A stretch of 64,000 nt of DNA, from positions 13,527,446 to 13,591,445 of the forward strand of contig CM043969.1 of NCBI GenBank assembly GCA_014529385.2. The letters run 5' to 3'. How positions within the stretch are numbered: the first letter of the stretch is position 1; the number at the start of each line of letters is the position of its first letter. Both the position numbers and the translations under genes were made by a program. Source of the stretch: Adiantum capillus-veneris (Eukaryota; Streptophyta; Polypodiopsida; Polypodiales; Pteridaceae). Below the pieces are notes generated by a model that was given only the letters and a program-made list of their open reading frames with translations, had not been told where the DNA came from and did no database searches. Below, in pieces: positions 35,838-46,500 of the stretch.

Positions 35838-36100
35838 GACGCTCTTAGCGACGGAAATACACTGGGTTTTTATAACCCCCGGCGTCGCTATAAGCGTCGC
35901 TAAAAGCGTCGCTACGAGAGCGTCGCTATATGCGTCGTTATAAGCGTCGCTATAGACGTCGCTATGATCGTCGCTATATAGCGACGCTCATAGCGACGCC
36001 TATAGCGACGCTTATAGCGACGCTCTCACAGAAGAGTATAGCGACGCATATAGCGACGCTACAGAGCCATAAATAGCGACGCATATAGCGACGCCTGAGA
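35838..36100. repeat. CACTA left subterminal repeats, inverted halves
   Basis: GCGTCGCTATA-type units run to about 35,975 and then invert to TAGCGACGC units to about 36,090 around the palindrome GTCGCTATATAGCGAC. Such subterminal motifs are known binding sites for the TNPA/TNP1 protein in CACTA elements. The inverted arrangement could form a long hairpin. Confidence 0.85.
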
Positions 36101-36458
36101 GAATATTTTTTTGGTGGCAGGGCATTGAATGCCTGCCACCCATCAACCATATTGTACTTGATTCACTTTTTAAAAAAAGTGCAAAGGTAAATAATAGACC
36201 CAAAATAGTCACCCACAAGACGCATTGTTTGCAAAATTGACAATTGTACACATCATAGACAAACTGAATTGATTGGCAAATGTAATAATGACAATTGTAC
36301 AACATCATAGGCATAAAGAATTGATTGGCAAAAGGAATTGCGGTGACAAATGTAATAATATACATGGTTCAAAAAGACGTATAAAATCCGTCTCATGATA
36401 CATAAGCTATGAGAAACCCTAAACTAATGCTATCTAGATACGGCTAAACTGACGTCGT

Positions 36459-37771
36459 CTAATCAGACGTCTCATCGCGTCCAAGCGGCGTATCTGTCGG
36501 ATTCTGCAAAAAAAGACAATAAGACAGTTTTCAGTAAGTATAAACATATAACGACATTTATAAAACAATACAAAAAATAAAAAAGAGTAAACCCTAATAC
36601 TAACCATGCCGCTGCGAGAACTGAGAATGTCCATCAGGGCGTTTAAGCCCTTCCTGCCTGCGTACTCGCGCTCGTACGGTGTGGGATCACGTCCTGTCAT
36701 CGACCACTGTCAAAACATACAAAGATTTCATTATGTTAGAACTAAAAAACTCATAAACCCTAAACTATCGAACATGCATAAAGAGCAATGTGAAAAGACT
36801 TACAAAATCGGCCTCAAATGATGCCCATCCACCGCTCCCCAAGTGGTGCGAGCTCCCTGCCTCTACTCGCGCTCTGGCTGCATCCTTTTGTTGCTTCCAC
36901 TTGTCGGGATTCTCGCGCGCTGCTTTCTTCGCATTCTTCCAATCTTCTTTGGCCAGCCAATCTGGCCTATTCCACCCATTCTTGATTGCTTTTTGCACTT
37001 CGGAACGCTTGTGTTTGCAGTATTCGCGCATTCGAATCTTCATCAGGTCTTCATTGAAGCGCTGATCCCGTGTTGGAACGGGAAACTCATCATGAAGTAT
37101 GCTGATGACTCTGTTTTTTAAATCACTTGGTACTTCACTCCATTTGTTTAGTATATAGTGTCTAAACAGCTGAGAGCAAAGACCACGCATGCGCGAGATC
37201 ACCTTCTTGCCGTCATCATCCATGATGATGCCGCCGCTGATGTCGACGGAGTAAGGCAAGCCCTCTGGCCGGTGACGCGTGAACCTGGGTGTCCCGGCAG
37301 GGGTCTCTAGCGGCGTGTCGATGGGGGTACGGACGTCAGGTGTCTCCACCGGCGTCTGGGCCCGAAGCGAGGAGTGTCGAGTGGGGTGGCTCCTGGCGGA
37401 GTAGGTAGAGGTGTGTAGCTTCTAGGAACAGTCAGCCGTGCAAAACCTGGCGTAGACGGCGATGCTGTGGCTGGTGTGGGGGCGGGCAAAGAAGGGGAGG
37501 GTAAAGAGCCTCGTCGAACACGAGGCGGTGTGGAGGCATCGGTGGCGGAATCCCCACAACAACCGCCACCGCCACCACTAGAGCGCCGGTGTCTAGAAGA
37601 GTGTGACGCTCGTCTCGTCGACGCCGAAGCTTCGGAGCGCGCCGAATGCTCCGAAAGAGAGGGAGATGCGGATGGTGTAGGAACGCGCGATGATGCGCCA
37701 GAGCGATGACGCTCCACGTACCACTGTCTCTGCTGCGGTGACAAAGAGGAAAGAAACTCCTCATCATCCAT
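36459..37771 (-). pseudogene. CACTA TNP1/TNPA-like gene (Ptta/En-Spm type), one frame break
   Basis: In CACTA elements this second protein binds subterminal repeats. An acceptor (AATGCAG) precedes ATG at 37,771 (MDDEEF...). The N-terminal part is Ser/Pro/Thr-rich with repeated TP..TP motifs and a poly-Gly patch. The frame breaks near 37,350-37,365. The conserved C-terminal helical domain follows (KWSEVPSDLKNR near 37,150; WNRPDWLA; HHLGSGG near 36,835). A donor (GTAAGT) near 36,806, a short exon at about 36,709-36,604 (TGRDPTPYEREY) and a last exon to about 36,459 complete it. The frame break may be real or a splice I cannot resolve. Confidence 0.65.
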
Positions 37772-38043
37772 ACCTGCATTAAACACACGAATATTTAAAC
37801 TTAATATTGAATGAATAGAGTAGACAATGACGCAAAGACCATTAAATACAATGACGTAATGACGCATATAAATACAATGACGCAATGAATCGAGTGGTAG
37901 AAGAGGCAAGTCGAAAACTCAGAATTTTCAATCAAAAGATGTGAGCGCGAGTAGAAAAGAGCGTTACACACCATGGAAGCTACTTAGAGAGCTAGAGCTT
38001 TTACAGCACGGAGCAAAATTGTTCAAATACAATATTTGTGGCT

Positions 38044-41000
38044 TTAAGAGATCTCTCTCTCATCCTCGCATAACTCAGCATAACTTCCTATATCTATATA
38101 GAGCTCTCCGTTTAAACACATATCCTCTGTTTCATTTTGTAGCTCCTCTGCATGCACCCCATATAGAGCAGTAGCATCTTGATGCTCGTCTGGCACCACC
38201 GCAGCGGCTTCTGATTGAGCATCTTCTCTGATCTCCTCCATTGATGTCGTTGTGATTGGCACATGGTAGCCTTCATACGTCCTTGCACTACGAGGGGCTA
38301 ACTCTATGACGTACCACCAGTTTGATGTAGACTTTGTAGGATGAAATACTACCTGCCAAAGCCACATAACTTACATGAGAGCTTTCAAGCACATAACTTG
38401 TAAAAGGGGGATGTTAACTATTTATATACTTACTTGTTCACAATGCTCGGGTAGTACGAAAGTGTCTCTTAGGTCAGTCCATTTCTTAGTAGAATCCACC
38501 TCAAGAAAACCAGACTCTCCTCTACGCACAGTAGCGTTTCGACCCTCCATGATTATCTTGAACCATTGCACGTCGAACAAGTCGACAAAAAATCCTCTGT
38601 AATCGATCCTCAAAATCTCTTGCAGCGTGCCGAAGTAAGTGAGTTCCGCCACCACGGGATCTGCATCAGAGGAACGTCGTCGACTAGACTGTTCAAATTT
38701 TGCCATGATTCCACAATCTTGAGTAAAACGCTTTTTGTCGATTCGTTCCACCCTAAAATGTCGACCTTTACACCATGCTGCTGTGTATGACTTATACTAC
38801 AACGAACAAAGATTATGAGTGGCCGTTCAAACGTTTATAAATAAAGTCACTTGCTAGTCGTACATTGCAAACTTACCTTGGTCGCGCAACCCCGAGAGTA
38901 CTCCCACTCTTCTTCAGTCACTTCGTCACCGCATTGTTGTGCGCTTTTCAATTGGTTGTGCAACCATCTTAAGCTCATGAAGGTTGGTAGGCTCTCCAGA
39001 ACCGCTGGATAGTGCATCGGTGGTCGTCTTCCCCGTCTCCACTCGATTCGTGCCCTTTGTCGCTCTTGCTTTGCATCCTCATATTGTGAAATCCACTTTT
39101 GCATCACTGGATTGTGAAGCATGCAAAATCGGTTGATTTTAGCCTCTAGATCTTCCGTCATCTTCTTCTCAACACCGAGATTGCACATGACAATCCCAGA
39201 TATGCGCTCATCATCTATGGTTCGCCATAGCGTGTCCCGGGATTTATCAAATCCGTCTAGCCACTCTCCAATGTACACTAGGGACTCTGATACCAACCAA
39301 CCTTCTGCCATGCTACCCTCCGGACGTGCCTTTTGACGCACATATCCTTAAGCGTTTTCATGAAACGCTCTAAGAAGAACATCCATCTGGAATGAACTGT
39401 GCCAGCTATTTCCACCTCATCAACTATGTGAATAAGAAGATGCACCTGAATGGTTAGCATTGTAGTAGGAAAATGTTTCTCAAACATGCACACAAGCTCC
39501 GCAGCATTTAGTTTGGCGAATGGTATGGAGTCTACGTCGATCTCCTTTTGTGAGATCCATTGCACCAGCTTTGCAAGTTTGTAGATTGTGTTACGGATGT
39601 CGAGAGACAAACATCCCTCAATGGCAACCGGTAAAATAAACTGTAAAGTATGTGCAGCAATGATATTAAAGTCCACATCTTATGAAATGATATTAAAGTC
39701 CACTATGAACGTACCTGACACATTTTATGCCAATCGTGTGACTTCAAACCGGTAAGCTTTCCTTCTTTAGTAAAACACGTTCGGAGCGAGTGCATTACGC
39801 CAGTGGGGGTCCGCAAAGATCGAATGGCCTCTTTTACTTTGCGTTCTTGGGCTCCTGTGAAAATCCATGGTGCTTTAGGAAGTTTTATCGATCCATCAGA
39901 CGCTGTTTGCGGCCAATATTGCTCCATACGATCCACATTTCTAAGGTCAACTCTGGCTCCCAAAGTATCTTTCTTGCCGGTCAAATGGTCCCATAGTAGA
40001 TTACCCACATTCTTGAATATGTGCATTGGATCGAGCAAGTGATTGATCACGAGTCGAGGCCAGTATGGTAACTCGTACCATAGAGATAGTCTCTTCATCC
40101 CTGGAGGCAATCCGTCATCGCACATCTCCTTCTGCTCTAACCATGCTTGTGCAGACATCCTTGGTGGCTCTCTTCCCAAAAAGCCGTCGCGTAACACATG
40201 ATTCTCCGGAAGATACGCTTGATGACCTTCGTAGATTTGCTTCTTCAGTGAGGGTGCCCTACGTGCATTCAGTCTAGGTCCACATGTGACACATGCTCTG
40301 TATCCGCTTGTTTGAAGCCCTGCATGTATACACATGATAATAGATCAACTATGGGGAAAAAACCAGATTTACAGTGTCTGAGAGAGGAGTGTCAATAGAT
40401 CACCTGAGCATTCTGTTAGCCCGGGATAGTCATGCATGGTCCACATTAGAATACCTCTGATCAAAGCATTCCGTCGTCCTGTGTGTCGGCTCATATCCAC
40501 CACCTCTATGCCAATCCACAATTGTTGTAGCTCTTCCAATAGTGGACGAAGATACACATCCATATTCCCCACTTTATATCGCCCTGGCACAATCAAGCTT
40601 AGCCATAGGTGCCCCTTCTTCGTAGTCAACCACGGGGGAATGTTGTAGTTGACGATGACAACGGGCCATACACTGTAAGATGTTGATCTTTGACCAAATG
40701 GATTTACGCCATCCATAGCCAGGCCTAAGCGCAAATTTCGAGCTTCCCTGGCAAAATCCGACCATGTTCCATCTATATGTTTCCAGGCTGCGCAATCTGC
40801 AGGAATTCGTAGCACACCATCCGAAGATTTATTCTCCTCATGCCATGATGCTAGGGCGGCCATGGACTTACATTCGAAGAAATGCTTGATGCGAGGAAGC
40901 AAAGGAAAATGTCGCAAAACCTTTTGTGGAATTTTTGTCCCGTGGAGATCTACTCGATATCTTTCGGAATCACATTTCGGACACTTCTCCATGTCTGTGT

Positions 41001-41772
41001 ATTCCCCTCTGAAAAGAATGCAGTCATTAGGACAAGCGTGGATAGAATTGTAATCCATCCCCAAGTTTCGCAAAATCTTTCTTGCTTCATCTCGGGAATC
41101 TGGCATCACATTGTCAGCTGGTAGAATGTGCTCTTTCAGCAATCTACACAACATAAAAATATGATACAGTCGTGTAAAAATCTATCAGATCATTATACAC
41201 CATGAGTTCTATTAAAGTAAACTAATTGTAATAGATCACCTGAAAAGCGCTGTGACGCTAGTGTCACTCCATCCAAACTTTGCCTGCATGTTGAGAAGAA
41301 CTAGGAGTGCTTTCAATCTAGACATACGTGCTCCATTATACAATGATGTATCGGCTTCACTTTTCATATCATCATAGATAAGCCTTTCTGAATCCATGAT
41401 CGTCTCGATCATTTCATCAATCTCGGGCTCAAACATTGCCTCGTTGGGAATGTGCTCTGCATGATCATCCCCCGAGCTGTCAGAGGCTACATCTTGTGGC
41501 CTCACATATGCTGCTTGACCAAAGCGCCTGCGAATACGTCTATTGGGTTGCAAGATTGCTGCTTGTTGGCCAGCGTCAGAGTCCGACGAGTTATAATTGG
41601 CAACAACTTGATCTATAATAGATGGATCGAACTCGCCAAATTCACGAACGTGCTGCAAAGAAACACGTCTTGTCCGTCGCACAGCATGCTTGCATTGATT
41701 ACAAGGACATAAGACCCTCGTTGAGAGATAGGTGTTTCGGTTGGACGGTCCCACATCCTCGTCGCTACTCAT
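38044..41772 (-). pseudogene. tnp2: CACTA transposase tnp2, multi-exon, 1-bp frameshift
   Basis: The catalytic transposase. Exon 1 (41,772-41,240) starts MSSDEDVG and includes the transposase-associated CPCNQCKH motif. Exon 2 (41,143-40,404) carries CPNDCILFRGEY, CPKCD and LAMDGVNPFG, hallmark tnp2 motifs. Exon 3 (40,319-39,715) includes HLLDPMHIFKNV. The next exon (from about 39,642) covers the DUF4218-like part (HLLIHIVDEVE...HSRWMFFLERF). A one-base deletion near 39,345 shifts the frame; the sister copy has GGG where this one has GG. DUF4216-like sequence follows (FFVDLFDVQWF near 38,570). The reading frame ends at 38,044. Donors and acceptors are canonical (for example CAG|GTGATC and TGTGTAG). 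Confidence 0.85.
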
Positions 41773-41834
41773 AATGAGGATAAAAAACTTATAACCTAGA
41801 CAACAAATTTAATATTCTATTGGCATTCTTCGTC

Positions 41835-41836
<2 letters not shown>

Positions 41837-41881
<45 letters not shown>
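41837..41881. repeat. (CT)n microsatellite in the CACTA 5' region
   Basis: Located about 65 bp upstream of the tnp2 start. The sister copy has a longer tract at the equivalent site (60,933-60,995). Confidence 0.85.
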
Positions 41882-41882
<1 letters not shown>

Positions 41883-42254
41883 ACCTCACATTCTCTAGTC
41901 ATGTCCAATCCCCGCACACCTCGGTCTAGAGGTGCACGGAGATCAGAACCACCGGGTTATAATCTCGTCTTTATTGGTCAATACCTATATTTGTGGGTAC
42001 AAGAAATCTAGACACCCACGTCTACATGATACTGCATGTAGTGGACAAAATCCCTTTGCCTCTTCTCTAGCTGTAGCACTTCACTTCATCTTAACATCTT
42101 TTCACAGTAGATCTTTTCACTGTTCGTCTAACTCTAAACCCTAAACCGTAAGTAATTCTTGCGTGGACTCGATCTAACGTAAATAAGCGTAAATCTAAAT
42201 AAACGTAAATCTAACTAAAAATAAAGCTAAATCTAATTTAACGTAAGTCTAATG

Positions 42255-42459
42255 ACTAGAGGTTGTCTAGATGGTCATTGTGTCGGGGATGTAGTGACTC
42301 TTGCCGCCCTGAAGATCCACCTTCTTCCCTATCTTCTGAAGACATTTCACCAGTACTTTTGGATCGACGGAGCCCACTATGAGAGAAGGCAGCAATACCC
42401 TATATTCCATTGAGGGCTTTCTTCACCCGCTTCATGCAGGCATCGCAGTCTATGGAGAC
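42255..42459 (-). pseudogene. Captured HIPP/HMA-domain gene fragment (copy 1)
   Basis: On the minus strand an acceptor-like TTAG-type boundary precedes a segment encoding a heavy-metal-associated fold. It has a CDAC metal-binding pair, KRVKKALNGI, then VDPKVLV.CLQKIGKKVDL. These match HMA domains of heavy-metal-associated isoprenylated plant proteins, which bind metal ions through C-x2-C. An in-frame TAG after KALNGI is shared with the second copy. This copy also has a 1-bp indel near 42,370 and lacks the 3' part. It lies upstream of tnp2 in the same sense, as expected of transposon-mediated gene capture. Confidence 0.72.
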
Positions 42460-42825
42460 CCGCATCTAATCTAATATAACATAAATCTAAATCTAGCTTA
42501 AATAAATGTAAATCTAGTTAAAAATAAACCTAATCTAATTTAATGTAAGTCTACATATAACCTAATCTTTAACGTTTTTAAAATAGTTTCCTACGACGTT
42601 ATAACTCTCTTCTTCCTGTGTGTGTGCGCGTGTGTGGATGTGTGTGCCAATAAAAAGAGATAAATGGTATAACCTTTCTATCACCCATGCCAAGTATGAT
42701 AGATTGATTATGCCATTTCTCTCTTGAATAATAGGTCTTCAGTTCAACTCCTTGTCGGTTAGATCTTTAGGTCTTTTAATTTTAATTAGTTTCCTACGAC
42801 GCTCCCTTAGTTTCTCTTTCTTTCT

Positions 42826-43032
42826 CTTTCAATGTGTGTGCGTTTTTTTGGATCGTATGCATGTTTTCTTTCTCTTTTCCTCTCTCAATGTGTGCGTTTT
42901 TTGTTTATGCATGTTCTCTCTCTCTTTTCCTCTCTCAATGCGTGCGTTTTTTGTTTTATGCATGCTCTCTCTCTCTTTTTCTCTCTCAATGTGTGTGTGC
43001 ATTCTTTGTTTATGTATGTGTGTGCGTTTTTG

Positions 43033-43072
<40 letters not shown>

Positions 43073-43075
43073 AAA
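42826..43075. repeat. Minisatellite in the CACTA 5' region
   Basis: A unit of about 58 bp (CTCTCAATGTGTG, CGTTTTTTG, TTTATGCATG, then CT-rich) repeats about four times. Copy 2 has the counterpart at 59,395-59,590. Confidence 0.8.
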
Positions 43076-43299
43076 CACTATATGTGTGTGTATGTGTGTG
43101 TGTGTGAGAGAGAGAGCGAGGGAGAGAGAAAGAAAGGAAGGGAACATGAGAATGAGGAGAGGGAAGGAGCATACCTGTCTCTCCTTCTTCTCCTCGTGCG
43201 TGTGTGTGTGTGTGTGTGTGTGTGTAAAAGAAAAAGAGAGAGAGAGAGAGAGAGAGAGAGTGAGGGAGAGCGTTACCTGCTCTTTGCTTGAGGGCGCCG

Positions 43300-43328
43300 A
43301 AAAACTCAGATCTGAGATCTGAGTTTTT
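43300..43328. repeat. Near-perfect palindrome in the CACTA subterminal region
   Basis: AAAAACTCAGATCT and AGATCTGAGTTTTT face each other around a single base. It is conserved in the sister copy near 59,072-59,100. Confidence 0.85.
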
Positions 43329-43360
43329 GGGCGCGCTCGGTTATTTTTTTTACCCCAGCT

Positions 43361-43500
43361 GGCGTCGCTATGAGCGTCGCTATGAGCGTCGCAAATTTAC
43401 AAAGAAATTTGCGACGCTCATAGCGACGCTTATAGCGACGCTCATAGCGACGCCGTGAATTTTTTTTTTGAGCGTCGCTGTGTGAGCGTCGCTAATGTGA
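43361..43500. repeat. CACTA right subterminal repeats with long hairpin
   Basis: Left arm 43,361-43,398 (GGCGTCGCTATGAGC...CAAATTT) pairs with a right arm from 43,405 (AAATTTGCGACGCTC...) across the six-base loop ACAAAG. Further GCGACGCT units follow toward the terminus. Confidence 0.88.
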
Positions 43501-43516
43501 AGAGCCTCTTGTAGTG

Positions 43517-46500
43517 GGTGTTAAGGTCCACCACTTGTCCAACCTATAAGGCAATATCTTAAATGGTATTATTTACCACCACTTGGAATGCACATGATGA
43601 GTTTTACATAGGGGTATGGTTCCAAGGTCCACCACTTGTCCAAGCTAACTCTATTGAAACATAGAGAGAATCAAAGGTCCACCACTTGTCCAAGCTAGGC
43701 TCCATTGAAACATGGAGAGAAGGATGCTCCACCATTTGTCCAACCAGGGGGGTTGGGGAAACATGAAGAGAAGCAAGCTGCACCATGTCTCCAAAATGCT
43801 AGGCTCCATTGAAATATCTTAAACCCATGATATTTCATACATGGGGTTTACATTCAAGGGTCCACCACTTGTCCCAACTTATTATCACTAGTAGCATGAG
43901 TGGTTTGATGTCAAGATTCACCACTTTTCCCACTCTATGTCATTATATTAAGAAGATCTGGGTGTTAAGGTCCACCACTTGTCCAACCTATAAGGCTATA
44001 TCTTAAAGGTATTCTTTCTCACCACTTGGAATGACCATGATAGGTTTACATGGGGTTTGGTTCCAAGTTCCACCACTTGTCCAAGCTAACTCTATTGAAA
44101 CATAGAGAGAAGCAAAGGTCCACCACTTGTCTAAGCTAGGGTCCTTGAAACATGAGAGAAGGATGATCCACCATTTTTCCAAGATAGGCTCCATTGAAAC
44201 ATGAAGAGAAGCAAGCTGCACCATGTCTCCAAGATGCTAAGATCCATTGAAATACCTTAAACCCACGATATTTTGTACATGGGAGTTTACATTCAAGGTC
44301 CACCACTTGTCCAACCTATTATCTCTAGTAGCAAATGGGTTTGGTCTCAAGATTCACCACTTTTCCACTCTATGTCATTACGTTAAGAAGATCTGGGTGT
44401 TAAGGTCGACCACTTGTCCAACCTATAAGGGTATATCTTAAAGGGTATTCTTTCTCACCACTTGAAATGTCTATGATATGTTTTACATGGGGGTTTGGCT
44501 CCAAGGTCCACCACTTGTCCAAGCTAACTCTATTGAAACATAGAGAGAAACAAAGGTCCACCACTTGTCCAAGCTAGGCTCCATTGAAACATGGAGAGAA
44601 GGATCCTCTACCATTTTTCGAAGCTAACTCTATTGAAACATGGGGGGTTTACATTCAAGGTCCACCACTTGTCCAACCTATTAACGCTAGTAGCATGAGT
44701 GGTTTGGTCTCAAGATTCACCACTTTTTCACTCTATGTCATTATATTAAGAATATTTGGGTGTTAAGGTCCACCACTTGTCCAACCTATAAGGCTATATC
44801 TTAAGGGTTGTTCTTTCTCACCACTTGGAGTGACCAGCATAGGTTTTACATGGGGGTTTTGTTTCATGGTCCACCACTTGTCCAAGCTAACTCTATTGAA
44901 ACATAGAGAGAATCAAAGGTCCACCACTTGTCCAAGCTAGGGTCCATTGAAACATGGAGAGAAGGATGCTCCACTATTTGTCCAAGATACGCTCCATTGA
45001 AACATGAAGAGAAGCAAGCTACACCATGTCTCCAAGATGCTAAGATCCATTGAAATACCTCAAACCCATGATATTTTGAACATGGGGGGTTTACATTCAA
45101 GGTCCACCACTTGTCCAACCTATTATCTCTAGTAGCATGAGTGGTTTGGTCTCAAGATTCACCATTTTTCCATTCTAGGTCATTCTATTAAGAATATCTG
45201 GGTGCTAAGGTCCACCACTTGTCCAACCTATAAGGCTATATCTTAAACTTTATTCTTTCTCACCACTTGGAGTTACCAAGATAGGTTTTATATGGGAGTT
45301 TGGTTCCAAGGCCCACCACTTGTCCAAGCTAACTCTATTGAAACATAGAGAGAAGCAAAGGTCCACCACTTGTCCAAGCTAGGCTCCATTGAAACATGGA
45401 GAGAAGGATGCTCCACCATTTGTCCAAGATAGGCTCCATTGAAACATGAAGGAAAGCAATCTGCACCATGTCTCCAAGATGCTAGGCTCCATTGAAATAC
45501 CTTAAACCCATGATATTTCCTACATGGGGGGTTTACATTCAAGGTCCACCACTTGTCCAACCTATTATTCTTAGTAGCATGAGTGGTTTGGTCTCAAGAT
45601 TTACCACTTTTCCACTCTATGTCGTTATATTATGAAGATCTAGGTTTTAAGGTCGACCACTTGTCCAACCTATAAGGCTAGATCTTAAAGGGTATTATTT
45701 CTCACCACTTGGAATGACCATGATATGTTTTACATGGGGGTTTGGTTTCAAGGTCCACCACTTGTCCAAGCTAACTCTATGGAAACATAGAGAGAAGCAA
45801 AGGTCCACCACTTGTCCAAGCTAGGCTCCACTGAAACATTTAGAGAAGGATGATCCCCATTGGTGGAAGATAGGCTTCATTGAAACATGAAAAGAAGCAA
45901 GTTGCACCATGTCTCCAAGATTCTAGGATCCATTGAAATACCTTAAACCCACGATATTGTTTACATGTGGGGTTTAACGTCAAGGCCAGTCACTTTTCCA
46001 AGCTATTATCCCTAGTAGCATGAGTGGTTTGGTCTCAAGATTCACCACTTTTTCACTCTATGTCATTATATAAAGAAGATCTAGGTGTTAAGGTCGACCA
46101 CTTGTCCAACCTATAAGGGTATATCTTAAAGGGTATTCTTTCTCACCACTTGAAATGTCCATGATATGTTTTACATAGGGGTTTGGTTCCAAGGTCCACC
46201 CCTTATCCAAGCTAACTTTATTCTTCTCATAGAGAGAAGCAAAAGGTCCACCACTTGTCCAAGCTAGGCTCCATTGAAACATGGAGAGAAGGATGCTCCA
46301 CCATTTGTCGAAGCTAACTCTATTGAAACATGGGGGGTTTACGTTCAAGTTCCACCACTTGTCCAAGCTATTAGTGCTAGTAGCATGAGTGGTTTTGTCT
46401 CAAGATTCACCACTTTTTCACTCTATGTCATTATATTAAGAATATTAGGGTGTTAAGGTCCACCACTTGTCCAACCTATAAGGCTATATCTTAAAGGTTA

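Larger units (their letters stand above)
35812..43516 (-). mobile_element. CACTA (CMC/En-Spm) transposon, 7.7 kb, copy 1
   Basis: The ends are CACTACAAAAGG (35,812) and CCTCTTGTAGTG (to 43,516), the classic CACTA inverted termini. GGT flanks both sides (35,807-35,809 and 43,517-43,519) with two extra bases, AC, on the left. Subterminal arrays of TAGCGACGC units lie at both ends. Minus-strand genes are tnp2 (41,772-38,044) and a TNP1-like gene (37,771-36,459). It also carries a captured HIPP gene fragment (42,255-42,459) and microsatellites. It is nested in a repeat unit of the giant element. Confidence 0.92.

Noticed and set aside
35838..36110. CRISPR-like array
   Set aside because: The short repeats have no regular spacers, lie at a CACTA terminus and are plant transposon subterminal repeats.
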